From Gymnopilus junonius (lineage: Eukaryota; Basidiomycota; Agaricomycetes; Agaricales; Galerinaceae), in contig JADNYJ010000036.1 of the NCBI GenBank assembly GCA_015501075.1, positions 1 to 64,000 of the forward strand: 64,000 nt of DNA, written 5' to 3'. Below the pieces are notes generated by a model, which did not search any database, was not told where the DNA came from, and was given only the letters and a program-made list of their open reading frames with translations. Below are positions 35,201 to 45,278 of the stretch, piece by piece (position 1 is the first letter of the stretch; each line of letters opens with the position of its first letter). The translations under genes and the position numbers were made by a program.

Positions 35201-37018
35201 CATCTTCCTCATACCGGATGCTACTTTCACATAAGCACAAGTATGTCTAGCCCGTGCGACCAGCATCTTTTCTACAAATCGAAGATCTTTCAGCACGGCA
35301 GGAACTTCACCAATCCAGAGATCGTTAGCCAGTGCCATGCGTGGCACTTTGCCATTCTTTATAGCCATCTGACAATCAAAGCACACCCTGTCACAAGTGT
35401 AATCTAGAACCGGACCTTTATACTCGCTGATAGTTCTGGATGACGAGGAGCATTCTGCTCGAGTGACTCCAGGAATCTCAAGCACATGCAGCATACGTTT
35501 GATTGACTTCAGCCTGGCCATGTTGCTGAGTAGCTTCAGTTCTCCGCATACCGTGCAACCAGCCTCTTCAAAGTTCTTTTTGGACATCGTTTTGCATGCC
35601 TTTGTGAGGACAGTATCCACTACGCGCTGAACAGCAGGCGGAGGTGGGAAGCTGGGATGCGAATCATCTGACACCTCAATTTTTTTATGTGGAGCATCTG
35701 TTTCTTTTTTTCTTTTTCTGTACTCTTTCATACGGGCGGAGGTCAACGAATTAGCAGATTGACACAGTCCAAACACCGCAAAGTACTGGGGGCAGTTCTC
35801 GCAGGAATGCTCGTTAAGCAGAGCATGTAAGTGCTTCACAGAAATATTAAGGCCAACGGTCAAGTGATGAATTCGTGCAATAGGTATCAACTGCGTTCTG
35901 TTTAGCACAGATTCAAGGGACTTGACAGGAATAGCAGTGATGAAATGACCCGAACTAAGATAATCCTCAGTGCGATGGATGGGAACATAATCTACAAAGA
36001 CCACCCGAGTGTCAGGACGCGCACTCTTCTTGTCCCCGGACATGTAAGAGCTGATGGATGAGAATGTCAACATACGCTTAGTACCTCCTCCACCATGGAG
36101 ATCACGTCTACAAGAACATAATGCGGTCCTTGTCCTGCTACAACGCATGACAGCGCGCAGTCGTCGACGACATGCAGACCCAGACCTTCGGCGGCGTGTG
36201 TACGTGGACAGCATAAAAGCCAAATGCTTACGCGCCCTCCGACCTGACAGCAAGAACATGTTGGACGGACGTATCCGCTGGTTCGTAAGCTCAAGACCAT
36301 AGCACCGATAGTCGTGCTTCCGAAGGAAAGACCTGGCGAAGTTATGAGAAACACGGAGAATAGTAACATTTGTCAATCTGGAAGACAGGGAAATGCAGCT
36401 CATCAAATCCAGAATATCAAGTACGGCCCACATCAACAACCTCGACACCACGCGGCATCTTTCAGACAGATCCAAATAAACCTGGAATACGAAGGGAGGA
36501 ACGATGGAGATATTGCCATATTCACAAGACGAGGAGATAAAAGGTGGACATCCAAGATGAGAACAACGACCGACAAGGTCTTCAGGCGATATGGTCATTG
36601 TATTTGGAAGACGACATGAAGTAACAAAACGTGCATAATCATCGACCAGCGTATAAGACATATGAAAATCGCGTTGAACATGGGTCAACGTGTCGCTTTT
36701 GCGAGCAATTTTACGGGAGGCCGTAAGGCCAAAATGAACTCGCCGAGAACAGCTCGACATGAGGCGGTTGTCCGCAAGGACAAATGGCACTGGGGAACAG
36801 TAAAACATTATTAGCGCTAAGCAAGGGAATAAAGAAATAAAACACGTGCTATGTCGGTGGACAACATTAGGAGGAAACAGATCACAACATGCTGAGGACG
36901 AGTTGACCAGTTTGATCGACGTAGAGCCACACGAGGGAGGCAGGTTCCTTCCATCAGACGCCGAGACAACAAAGTGAGCGAGGAGAAGCAGAGCGTGCAC
37001 GAACAATGACCGCGCCAT
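29240..37018 (-). CDS. Helitron Rep-helicase with C-terminal USP-like cysteine peptidase
   Basis: A single uninterrupted frame of 2592 residues. Around residue 560 lies a Cys-rich segment ending LANDLWIGEVPAVL, common before Helitron Rep domains. The Rep part has WYITLSPADIHHP (about 925), the HUH motif HLHLLLWIRG (about 1015) and the tyrosine motif YISDYITK (about 1225), which nicks DNA for rolling-circle transposition. A PIF1/RecD-type SF1 helicase follows: Walker A GGMGGTGKSQ (about 1724), APTGTAAALL, Walker B FFDEVSML, SGDFAQLPP and YYTALSRS. The last 260 residues carry NNSCAYDS (about 2336), a CGNGH...CPTC zinc-ribbon-like pair, HFTAAI and WYYDG, the Cys, His and Asp boxes of ubiquitin-specific-type peptidases. 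The first 400 residues have no known domain, and a TATA box lies only 23 bp before the ATG at 37018, so translation may begin at a later Met. All catalytic motifs look intact. Confidence 0.9.
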   Translation of the reverse strand: MARSLFVHALLLLAHFVVSASDGRNLPPSCGSTSIKLVNSSSACCDLFPPNVVHRHSTCFISLFPCLALIMFYCSPVPFVLADNRLMSSCSRRVHFGLTASRKIARKSDTLTHVQRDFHMSYTLVDDYARFVTSCRLPNTMTISPEDLVGRCSHLGCPPFISSSCEYGNISIVPPFVFQVYLDLSERCRVVSRLLMWAVLDILDLMSCISLSSRLTNVTILRVSHNFARSFLRKHDYRCYGLELTNQRIRPSNMFLLSGRRARKHLAFMLSTYTRRRRSGSACRRRLRAVMRCSRTRTALCSCRRDLHGGGGTKRMLTFSSISSYMSGDKKSARPDTRVVFVDYVPIHRTEDYLSSGHFITAIPVKSLESVLNRTQLIPIARIHHLTVGLNISVKHLHALLNEHSCENCPQYFAVFGLCQSANSLTSARMKEYRKRKKETDAPHKKIEVSDDSHPSFPPPPAVQRVVDTVLTKACKTMSKKNFEEAGCTVCGELKLLSNMARLKSIKRMLHVLEIPGVTRAECSSSSRTISEYKGPVLDYTCDRVCFDCQMAIKNGKVPRMALANDLWIGEVPAVLKDLRFVEKMLVARARHTCAYVKVASGMRKMKANVVAFEAPALKVYEMLPPPREDLDDVLAILFTSPCKPTSDDFKRTPLLVRRNCVVKALEWLILNHQDYADVRISAENLATYSEDTPPVCITYQAAVTNKVAEGTAVFDQELEDGTEEGDCPFVVHGLTAEMLQNMPPGEVKIAALRHLNSNAKMLAVGHKSTPESIYNNTQLYPMMFPWLFPYGLGGIGASKLSDKAHKKHLLMYHDKRFQTDVNFPFVAFSHEQMKCSATQSFLLAEQTRFNDISERLMNVDWDVLDTIIKRMESGEYVKPSSEEEKNCFQLVNDLDAVQGKMHGSTTSKKFMRNEIWSLIVHLGAPSWYITLSPADIHHPICIYFTDTNEEFKPAFLGYDERVRQVCNNPVAGARFFDFLIRTFISDVLGFDGDHQGLYGDVSGYYGTVEQQGRLTLHLHLLLWIRGNLSPQELRDRILNSESAWQKKVIDWLESCHTGDFLTGTQEEAKLKVEAERQKDGYADPTQTLPVPPPICASHLHALINDCDTCQKYLEWLDTYKLTVDDLLLRSNLHSCGHGVNKDGSRKKNKASKGCMDNKWGKCKARFPRPHIPETTIDPVGAIHLKKSEQWLNTFTPALTYLFRCNTDVTSLSSGTSIKAVVMYISDYITKTSLKTHTIFDSVRAIFKKNTEMMTGTLPMKEKTRRFMTKVVNLLSARAEMGSPMICMYLLGNPDHYTSHSFVPFYWLNYVSYVRQNTGDVVEDRAKNKVCIVKKCNGFVGISAVYNYVYRSEELENLTLYEWMRCYVREAIPKPKKHKGRKSETEEDVVDVSFQSLQSVLTDLDVDNSDTSVLIDNISPDGENSSLPDGRFQFLEEHPLRASHCARYIKKNKLRIPNFAGANLPRRDGGDRELYCCTMLTLFKPWRTGPDLKACKSWDETFAACEFSKEQLKLMDNCNIRYECLDARDDYRQQMKKGVNLDIIGSWDEEQGEEKETDQAPVEMGSDEPLDNPLKPGMRHLRRLYEMSEISTVLSRLGWLQPVVSSQVVDRDFKPGEVKNGQQWLNEIDKKKQAHIADKNKHNPQADEQRDQADVIACSRENLVRVVNKEYLDKGFRRDPDSQFVDSAVKEFTLNKEQERAFRIIANHAVEPASEQLKMYLGGMGGTGKSQVLKALSHFFRDRKESHRFIIVAPTGTAAALLGGNTYHSAFGINERGNKKLGEVKAKLSGVQYVFFDEVSMLSAADLFKINRQLAKVFDRPDVPFGGLNMVFSGDFAQLPPAMGGENVSLYSHTIGELAGNARSQEQAIGKALWHQITTAVILRENMRQRVQSDDDAKLRKALENMRYKACTSEDISFLRTLVTNSSRKNHSVCNNVFRNEAIITARNLHKDEINRVGAIRFAQETGQNLVDFCAEDVPFTGTSDDSKHGAKRVSVISDDMRKGLWSMPPSTTDKNIAGKLSLCVGMPIMIRTNYATELCMTRGQEGFVYGWQAKRGSTDQLMLDTLFVELKNPPTTVHFEGLPENVVPIVPTKNAITAALPNDDVLYINRTQVEVLINFAMTDFVSQGKTRLYNPIDLNNLFNHHAYYTALSRSSSASGTIILQGFDGRKVQGGCSGALRQEFQELEMLDEITRLTYDRKLPDSITGATRNQLIQSFRNWKGLQYVPSTVHRSIRWSPSKPFDETVVADSVSITDWTQVIKDVKLKDRDNEHPATLPPRNDLKRKVCDTNCGDADSMTEDLHRHKRIKFSAPQSNTYPSSSNVLVPAGMKWSNNSCAYDSIFAILYHVWLRDENRWSQCLSHAQLGNRVLQKLVDSFEDHRSNAAPLELARDSIRQDLHAIDPARMGYGRYASLERVLQEVFMINKLTFREFYECGNGHNFPLRDTFSCLSIMYHPYQSVNDHINHSHLSSTRSIPLCPTCSSIRVFRRSMVYSPPVLVVDVSINRSVEVNRCLRLRIGNDTCIYNLAGIVYFGRAHFTAAIIAPNNHFWYYDGLLNDGLMADHGSCDIIENIEKVNGRLACAAFYTLEHQ

Positions 37019-37040
37019 GCAGCACTAAGATGCTGAGGGA

Positions 37041-37046
37041 TATATA
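37041..37046 (-). promoter_or_regulatory. TATA box upstream of the Helitron Rep-helicase
   Basis: TATATA (read on either strand) at 37041-37046, 23 bp upstream of the first ATG of the large frame. Transcription would then begin around or just after that ATG, which questions whether the first Met is used. Confidence 0.5.
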
Positions 37047-37918
37047 GAAGGCGGTCGGGGAACGTTTAACCCTCGGGCAAAAGGATGATGAGGGAAAATC
37101 GGGAGCAGTGCAAGCAGTGTGAGCAAAAAGAAATCAACAATAATGACACGTGCTTATCGTGACCTTCAAAGCTTGTGACGATAAACATAACACGTAGTTT
37201 TAAAGTTATCTGTAAACCTCGCTATATTGCCATCAGGCTTGTCAGCCATTATGCTAACATCTAAACCTCAACGAATCTTGCACAACAAACAGAAACCCAG
37301 TCACTGCACATCAAGCTACGCGTATCCAGGCTCAATCTACCAGTCAAGTTCTCCAATAAAACACCGATCACGTCGAGGGCGTAAGCGACGCATAGAGCAA
37401 ACATCATCAAGAAAGAGAAGATTGAGAAGGCAAGTAGACTGGCGACGTCTGTGCCATAAGACAGCCGTGACGCAGTCTGACTCTGCAAATTAGCAGCTTC
37501 AGAATTCAAACGGTATATGGTGTCTGTTCTTCGTCAGTGTCCAGGCTTGCTTTATCTATCAGGTCATCGTCGCACAGGAAAAGACTAACATGCGCCCGAT
37601 GACAATGAACCATCAATCCACCTGAAACCACCAAACATCCTCAACACGACGCCTGTCTGCCATCGACAGGCCAACGACCAAAAACGCCATTCGGAGAAGA
37701 CACATGCTCTGCGCGGATCAGTCTGAGGCTACATGACACCACACGCACTCTGCTCTCTTATCGAATCGCCGGAACAAGGACCCAGATTTACTGAACGGAC
37801 GTGATCATACATACAAGGGGCGAAGCCTTCTAATGTGTCAACGCGATGGTAGGAGCTACTTCCCAAAGTTCTAATTGGCTTCGTTTGCAGTTGCCCTCGT
37901 GGATCTGGACTTCAAGAT
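37047..37918. other. Helitron-internal spacer between divergent genes
   Basis: About 870 bp without a supportable gene, separating the divergent promoters of the Rep-helicase (minus) and the acidic-protein gene (plus). Confidence 0.55.
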
Positions 37919-37927
37919 TATATAAAG
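37919..37927 (+). promoter_or_regulatory. TATA box of the Helitron acidic-protein gene
   Basis: TATATAAAG, 64 bp before the ATG at 37991. Confidence 0.6.
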
Positions 37928-37990
37928 AACGCAACGACGGCAAGTCCGCCCTGCATCCATCTTTTATCTGTTTTTACCATCTCAAGCATT

Positions 37991-38740
37991 ATGAGCAGCA
38001 CGTACAATCCAGCACAAATTGCATGCATCCTGGAGCAGTACACCAGCGAAGCTGATATAAACGAGTTCAAGGATTACATAGGTGAGCCGCCATGCAATTC
38101 AGCGTCAGCTTCATTCTAACCGATTTCGCTCTCAGGCCTCGAGAGGGACCTCCGCGCCCACAAACATTACCGCACGGAGAATCGCTCAGAGTGGGTCGTC
38201 CTCGAACATTTTTATAAATTCTTGTGTGATCGAAGGTGTGTGAACGGTATATCCCACAACCAGCAACACTCAAATCCACGTAGGAATGATAGATTTCACG
38301 TACCTGATACCAGGCACCTTAGGCAGGGCGAACAGGGTGCAGATCGAGAGGTGTATGAGGCGCTGGTTAGAGAGGCAGAGCAGGACATCCGACCCGTACA
38401 TGTAGTGACTCCCGAAGAGGAAAACAACCTAAGGGAAATTATCACCGAAGATGTTGACGACAACAACAGCGCGCATGAATTCGACAGGCTGGTCCACGAG
38501 GCAGAGCAGCAAGGTTCGGCCACCGGTGCATCAGCGGACGACAATGCGGAAGACAACAGCAGTACTGCTGGGGACGTGGGCAGCGGTGACGACAACGACG
38601 ATAGTGACGACGACGACGACGGTAGCTGTTATTACTATGGTAGATATGTCCCGGGGGTCTGCTACTGCGAAGGTCGATTTGGATATGATTCCGACGGTGA
38701 AATCCGCCACCTCGACTACAACTGCTCTGAGTTCTACTAA
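37991..38740 (+). CDS. Helitron-borne acidic protein of unknown function
   Basis: Two exons, 37991-38081 and 38136-38740, with a GTGAGC...CTCAG intron, give 231 residues; a further 48-nt in-frame intron at 38237-38284 is possible. The product starts MSSTYNPAQIACILEQYTSE, is predicted helical in its first 75 residues, then becomes strongly acidic with an Asp-rich run (about 185-200) and ends with a Tyr/Cys-rich tail (YYYGRYVPGVCYCEGRFGYD). I do not recognise a family. It is transcribed against the Rep-helicase gene and has its own TATA box, which argues that it is a real gene. Cargo status inside the Helitron is clear from position; whether it helps transposition or was captured from the host is unknown. 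Confidence 0.65.
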
Positions 38741-39188
38741 GTTTGCATGTATCCTCATGTACGGCGCCTCCTCACATATCGTGTGATGTCTTATATATAT
38801 ATACTTGTTGTTTGTTGGCTTCCCATGACATCGGAGCGGAAAAGTATACTAAGGCAGCATAGCAAGAAACAGAATTGATAATGTAGAATTGACAGTGCAT
38901 ACCATACACTAAAACCAATCCGTGACTCGAACAAGATCAAACAGACAAACGATGGTTTTATTTTTTATTTTTTTTTTCAAAGTTGTCAAAGATCATACTA
39001 CGTACGTTCATTCCGCTTTCCATAATGCAGACCTCGAATGTCAACTTGCTTCAACAGAATCACATTGCACGCTACCAGAGCATGGTACTGAATTCAATAC
39101 AACCTAACGCATACGCGTGCACTACACCACCACTAATATCCAACTTCGCAGTAAAACAAACTTAGCACAGTCCGCGACAAGTGCCCAA
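38741..39188. other. Helitron-internal spacer between convergent genes
   Basis: 3' flanks of the acidic-protein gene and of the minus-strand gene ending at 39189. A T-rich run lies near 38957-38980. No gene. Confidence 0.55.
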
Positions 39189-42100
39189 CTAATCAGATGG
39201 GAGTCTACCGAGATAAATTGCAAACATGATATTCCAGGACGTCATAGGAGGCTGACCGGAACCATAGACATTGAAAGTGAAGCCAGCGGCAATGACGGAA
39301 AAAGGGGGAAGTTCCGTCACCCCGCCCTTGTAAAGGGGAAGTTTGCGGATAGTGTCGAAGGCTTCATCACTGAAATCAAACAAACGATCCTCCGTGGTCC
39401 CGTTGTAAATTGGGACTAGAAATCATAGGGTGGGGGATGGACGGTGAGAAAACAAGAAAATATTGTATCAGAGATGACGGCACGCACCACTATCAGTAAA
39501 GTTCAGAGCAGATGGGTAATGGAAGTTGGGGTTAGCGGGGTTCCTATTCATGTACCTGCTTCCCTTCAGAGGGCTTCCATTGACAGGGCCGCCACCTACA
39601 AAACATGTCAGACAGGACATCGGGTAAAATCTAACGCAGAGCCAGGAACACTAACTGGAAGTGTGCTTGGAGGCGTTCTCTCTGACAGTGCAAAGGGCGG
39701 CGGCAGACTGGACCCACCAACCGTATGCCTCGGTGAAGTTGCAGACAGATCCAAACATACTAATGGTATGATCCCAATTTTCTTCGAAAGGATGGATGAT
39801 AAGCTTTTTGGTGTTGTATATGGATCCCCACCCATGCTCGGCGCCGTGGAGTAGAGCGCACTCGGCAACCACACCAGGCATTACGAAGACAGCGTGTGTT
39901 TGCTTCTCCTTCCACACAACGTGGAGACTGGTGTTGGTCCTCTTGTAGCTAAAGAGGTCGGGGTCCACTGTGGCAGGGTTGGCGAATACGTCGTACGACT
40001 TGAACGACTGAGCCAGATCGAGAAGCCTAGGATAAATTATTGATGAAGTGAGTAGACAGGCAGTCTCCAACAACGAACATTCGACATACACGGAGCACGT
40101 CTCGTCTGTAACACAATCTCTTGTATCTGCACACGACAGCAAGGGAGTATCATCCTCTTCGATTTTCATGACTTGTCGCATGTGCCTCTCGAGACCGGGG
40201 AAAACCCTCAAGATAGCAAACCCACTTTACGGGAGAACATATAAAAATAAAATGAACAATGAACAAGAAACGGTAGTCAGCATCAGCACGGAATACAAAA
40301 GACAAACAAAGACAGACCGGAGCTTGGGGAGGTCTGGAAACCTCTCGTGGAGTGCAGTGAGCTCAGGAGACTTGTCATAACGCCTATTGCCCGATTCTGT
40401 ATCAGGTCCAGAGGCAGGGTTATCTTCAGGGCGCTCGCGGCGGCGGTCATTGCAGGAAGTTTGCACGTCAGCATCGGCTTTCCCATCTTCAGCGTCACTA
40501 CCATGACCAACGGCAGATGAAAACATTCGAGCGCGGCGAGCGGAAGAAGCCTTATGACCGCCACTAGTGGTGGAGATTGTGCGATCGGCATCCTCAGACA
40601 CGTCGTCAGCAGAGCGAGGCGAGGCAATGTCACCACGAGAGGGGGTGGGAGACCAAGGGATCACGGATTCCCCCTCGACGCGACTGGATGAAGCAATCGG
40701 TGTTGATGCCCGCGCAGCGTTGCGGACAATCTCCTTGGTCTTCGAAGGAGACGACGATCCGACAGGCAGCCTTGAGGCCAGCAAGGTATTCAGATCGCGA
40801 TGTCGACTACCCGTGGATGGAGTGGCGCCAGATCTCTTGGAGCTAGACCGAGAGAGCGAAGAAGTGTTTCCGGGAGCGGCATCGGATGGAACGGGGAAAG
40901 GCGGAGGAGCAGGAGTGGGAGTGCACGGGGCCAGATCCCTCGCAACAGCCTTGCCCTTGTCAGCTTTCGAGGGAGAGATGGTGGTATCACGGGAAGAGGC
41001 ACGGTCAACAAGCTGGCGAGACGTCATCTGCCCAACATATTCGTCCTCCGAACACGGGGACAGAGACACGGTATGACCGAGCGGACGCGAATTCGAACCT
41101 CGAGGGGCAACGTTGGGAGGAGCACTCGGCTCAGGTTCGGCGTCTGACTGGGATACACACTAACAAACGTCAAATTGACACATGTAAATGGACGAAAAGC
41201 GCGACTCACAACAACATCATCATCCGGGTCAGCAGTAAGCTGCGCGACCAGGCTCTTGTGCTGCTGGACAGGCAAGGAGGAGGCGGCCTTTGTCTTTGCC
41301 CTGTCGGCAAAGAATTTAGTGAGTTTTGAGGGGAAATTCGAGGATGAGGACGCCTTTGCTGCCATGTACCTTCGGATCTCTGTAACATCTTCAAAATCGT
41401 CGTCCTCAGACTCAACCACAACAGGCCGACGAGGGGTCTTCTTATGAGCAGATCCGCGGCCTGCGGGTGTAAGATCCTTGATGGGCCGCTTGACAGGAGT
41501 GTCGCTGGAGAAAAAAAAGCAGTTAATACTCATGCGAGCACGAGCAAAAGAGAAGCCTTACACTATATGTTCACCTTCGCTCTCAGACTGAGGATGCTTT
41601 TGCTTGACAACCTTTGGAGCTCTCGAAGACCTTACGCCGGCAGCGTCGCTGTATAAGGCAATGTTCAAGGGGGAAGACGCGACAGCTAAAAGGAAAGGGA
41701 CGTACAGCAACGCAGATGACTTTTCATCTAGATTATCAGCCTCAGCAGTGTCAACCAGACGCCTCGACGGCTTTCGTCTGAAACAAAGCAAGGAATGAAT
41801 ACCATGGGATTCAAGAAAGCAAGTGGAAACGTACGCCCGTTTGCTGGACCCAACAGACTGTCCTCCAGCATCCGCGTCGGCACTAGAAAGCACAGACGTT
41901 CAGTACAGCATGCCAGCCCAAAAACACCAGCAACCTACTCCACAGTGCCAAAGCTGAGTCGACGGCCGGTAGCAGAAGAGCCAGCGTTACCTGGCGTAGT
42001 TCTGAAACGAGGCCATGTTAGCCCATCAAACAACTAACAGAGGTGTAATAACGCAGAGAAAATTGACTTACGTAAGAGTCACAGGCTCCTGTTTGACAAA

Positions 42101-42657
42101 GGCAGGAGAACCCGGACGAGGTTTAGCAGGGACATCCTTGTGCTTGACGTGCGCAACAAGCTCACTGTAGAAACATAATGCAGTCAGAATCAAGAAAGAG
42201 ATTCAGATATTCAAAGAGGAATAAGAACCACTGGTGACATAAGAGAGCGCAGCGTCCAGAGTATAAGCGGATCAGAAGGAACTTACACTTCAGACGATTC
42301 GTTCCCGTCTTCGACGTCTGTGGCGAGGTCAAGGCGCTTTCTGATCTTGCGAGCAGGGGTCGCTCTGCTCAAAAAATGGAGGAGAGTTAATGAACATATG
42401 ACAATACGAGATAGAGACACAACGCACGATTCAGGAGATTCCACGAGTTCAACCTCACGCTTTCTAGAGGTAAACACGGGCGATGGACTATCATATCACG
42501 TTAGCGAGTACGACCCGGAGGAGAAAGGAAGAACCAAAACACACGATCTGGACAGGCTTCTCAAAGCCTCAGAGTAAGACCTGCACAGCGACGATGTGTA
42601 AGACACCATGCAATAAGACGACATGTAGGAAACAGACATTTTTTTGCTAGGAGACAT
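39189..42657 (-). CDS. Helitron-borne multi-exon protein, disordered N-part and conserved-looking C-domain
   Basis: Minus-strand gene with ten or more exons; the start at 42657 (MSPSKK) is uncertain. The N-terminal two thirds are disordered: basic/acidic patches (ATPARKIRKRLDL, ESEDDDFEDVTEIRRYM) and long Ser/Pro stretches (41100-40330). The compact C-terminal part begins FPGLERHMRQVM (near 40205), continues DDTPLLSCADTRDCVTDETC, YDVFANPATVDPDLFSYKR, WKEKQTHAVFVMPGVV, ENWDHTISMFGSVCNF and AYGWWVQSAAALCTVRENASKHTSS. It then crosses two clear introns (exon near 39594-39488, last exon 39416-39189) to end PPMTSWNIMFAIYLGRLPSD. A 63-nt in-frame intron (GTATGT to CCTAG) probably lies near 40100-40035. 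No family is recognised. All splice sites seen are GT-AG and the frame is kept, so the gene looks functional. Its position fixes it as Helitron cargo. Confidence 0.6.
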
Positions 42658-43819
42658 AGATGGCAGGGCAAGTACGAGCGATGTCGAAAGCACAGAGTTC
42701 TGCAATCAGGGATGGAAAGAATGGGGTAAAAAAGCAAAGCAAGGCACATTTGAGCAAGACACCCTTTGGCCTGGCCGCGGCCCAAACAGAACGAGGCAAA
42801 CGACCAAATATTTTCGTAAGAGAGGGATCCTCAATCATTGACAGAAACGATGCATCTTTTTTTGACATGGAAACAAGACAAATTGGACGCTGCTTCGGCC
42901 AGCAATTCGCGACAGGCTTTGCACTCAGGAACAGCATGACAAGAGAAGAGGCGAACAACACCACATTTTAGAGCAGACAACGCAACAGCATGTCAGGAGC
43001 ACCTAGGGTATTCTAGTCACCAACTTTGCGTAGAACGCCATGAGCACGGACAATGGCACAGGGCAAAACCGCCGAGTTGAATCGAAGTGCATCTGTCAGT
43101 AACAATCAATCCGGAAATGCCTAAGTCGACCAAATATTTGTACATGAGCCTAATAGAAGCGCCCAAGACTTGGATCCATTAAAAAATAAGAAGGAAACGC
43201 CGCAGATTATCATCGCTGGCCAAAGAGACGTAAAATCCCAATACGGTACGTCATCGCTCGGCCGAATTCGAGATATACGATGGCCAGGCCGTTCAAGCAA
43301 AAAGAACTGTAGAGTTTTGATAGCGCAGCCTCATGAAGATGACACGGAAAATCAGACCACGACTATGTAGATTCTGTAAAAAGATGCAGGACACGAATCA
43401 ATGTGTGTCTATGTTGAGACAAGGCGTCTTCTCTCTGTTTTCCCAACGGAGAAATTGACCTTGTTGAGGGGCCCAGAACGCGGTTCCTGTACTTCCTCGG
43501 ACAATGGGTATACCAGCAACGGAGCACCAGCACAACGCGATACCATCAAACAACGCCACAGTCAAAAATCAAACCAGGAAGCAACAGTCATCAAACTGAT
43601 GAGAAGAGAATTTGTAGAAGGAAAGGACTCCAAGCATTGACGGCGCCCTGAGACTGTGGCCAAGTACAGACAACAGTTAACTGAAAATGAGGCAACACAC
43701 GAGGGGCCGCGGAGAATCCCACAGCAGAGAGCCTTGAGATGTCACAAACAGATTAGAGAACGCCGAATCACAGCTGCCTAGGCACTTGAACAACTGCAAC
43801 AAGCCAACAGGACATACCA
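42658..43819. other. Helitron-internal spacer
   Basis: Divergent intergenic region between the two cargo genes. Short frames occur on both strands (for example 42660-42971 plus) without domains or splice support. Confidence 0.5.
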
Positions 43820-45278
43820 ATGGACCAAGCATACGACAAGGCAGGTGCAGGTGAGACCATTCCAAGCAAGCCTTCGTACATTACAAGGATGGAGTATACA
43901 GAATTACTGACGGGAGTCGAATACACAGGGATAGCACTGGAAGGCATTTCACATGAACGGCTCCAAGATGCCAGCGTCGAGGTCCACCTATCCGAGCTCA
44001 AGTTGGTGAGTAATATATCTGCTCGACACAAGATTTTCAATTTCGTTGTGCTACTGGCAAGACCAATCGGACGGCGTCAGACGACATCGACCAATGTGCT
44101 CCTGTTCAGTCTTTTATGTCAACCCTGCCATTACCTGCCTTCACATCCGTTTAAATTTACGAACCACATTTCATCTAGAGCGACGGATGGCAGTCCGAGT
44201 ACCAGCCGGTTCACTGTGGCACCCCCAAAGCTTGGCGACTGACGGTGCCGGTGGCCGAAAATGAAGAGGAACACACCTCGGACGACGAGCACAAGGAAGA
44301 GATCGTGATAACTATTCAAGGAATACTGGCCGACAAGGATCTACCCCCTTTCGAGTCGAAGTTCAAGTAAGCATAAATAAAACAATCGAGGATTGGGAGC
44401 ACGAGCACACATTGACAACCATCACAACAGCGAAAAAAGTCCCACTGCACAACGTCTCAAACAGAGAGTAACCCTTGTAGGACTGGGGTCGATGACGTTC
44501 CAGCGAGCGATAGAAAACATCGTGGTCCTGCACACTCACATGGGCCGCTATGCTGGAGCAGAAAAATTGGACAAATGTGGGGCGCTCGGGACCGTCAACA
44601 GCATGCAGTCAATTGAAGCATCGAACCGATACTTCACTCCAAAAATCCAGGCAAAAGATTGTATGAAGGGCGTACCGTTTGCGAGCGGGGTGGATCCGAA
44701 AGGATGGCTAGCCAAAGCCGGCGGTAAAGATCTGTTGCATCTCGAAGATAATGTCGTCAGGTTTTACGAAAGAGTGAAGGGGAGAGAAGGGGGCGAATGG
44801 AAGTAAGCCCACCACAATTCTAATTTCAAAATGTTTACTGACGCTTCTCAGCTTTGTAGAGACGGAACCAGTCAAATTTCAGGTCGGAGACATTGTGGAA
44901 ATCCAAGTATCCATCGTCGCCGTGCCCCAGTGCGATCACAAACTGAAGTCGATGCTGATTCTACGAGCGGTAACACTCTTAGATGGTTCATTCACGCAGG
45001 TATGGGAATAATGACTGAAGAATGAGATTTCAATTTAACGTCGACACTAGGAAGCCGACAGGATTAGGATACACGACAAGCACACCTCACTTGTCCAACA
45101 GGCCAAACCGGTGACGTTGAAAAGGAGGGTGGGCTATGGGAGAGAGGTGCATAATCCGAGCAGAAAGATCGTGAAATTGGTCTTGGAGGATGATGCAGCG
45201 TCGCACAGGAAAGACGATGACTCAGAAATGAATGTTGAAGAAGATGTAGGAAGGCGAGGGCTTGACAACATGGACTAA
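43820..45278 (+). CDS. Helitron-borne protein of unknown function, multi-exon
   Basis: Plus-strand gene starting at ATG 43820 (MDQAYDKAGAGETIPSKPSY). The first exon ends at 44005 before GTGAGT. A small exon reading CYWQDQSDGVRRHRPM is likely near 44045-44100. Later exons give SDGWQSEYQPVHCGTP and EEIVITIQGILADKDLPPF (to about 44368), RLKQRVTLVGLGSMTFQRAI through GWLAKAGGKDLLHLEDNVV (44430-44802), FVETEPVKFQVGDIVEIQVS (about 44851-45000) and a basic/acidic C-tail ending in TAA at 45276-45278. The last introns have clean GTAAGC...CTCAG and GTATGG...CTAG borders. I recognise no family; the VGDIVEIQVSIVAV segment is a beta-strand-like module. Like the other cargo genes it keeps its frame across introns, so it is probably expressed. 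Exon 2 borders are not resolved. Confidence 0.6.

Noticed and set aside
36950..37018. Signal peptide at the start of the Rep-helicase frame (hydrophobic MARSLFVHALLLLAHFVV)
   Set aside because: A nuclear transposase would not be secreted, and the TATA position questions this start codon.
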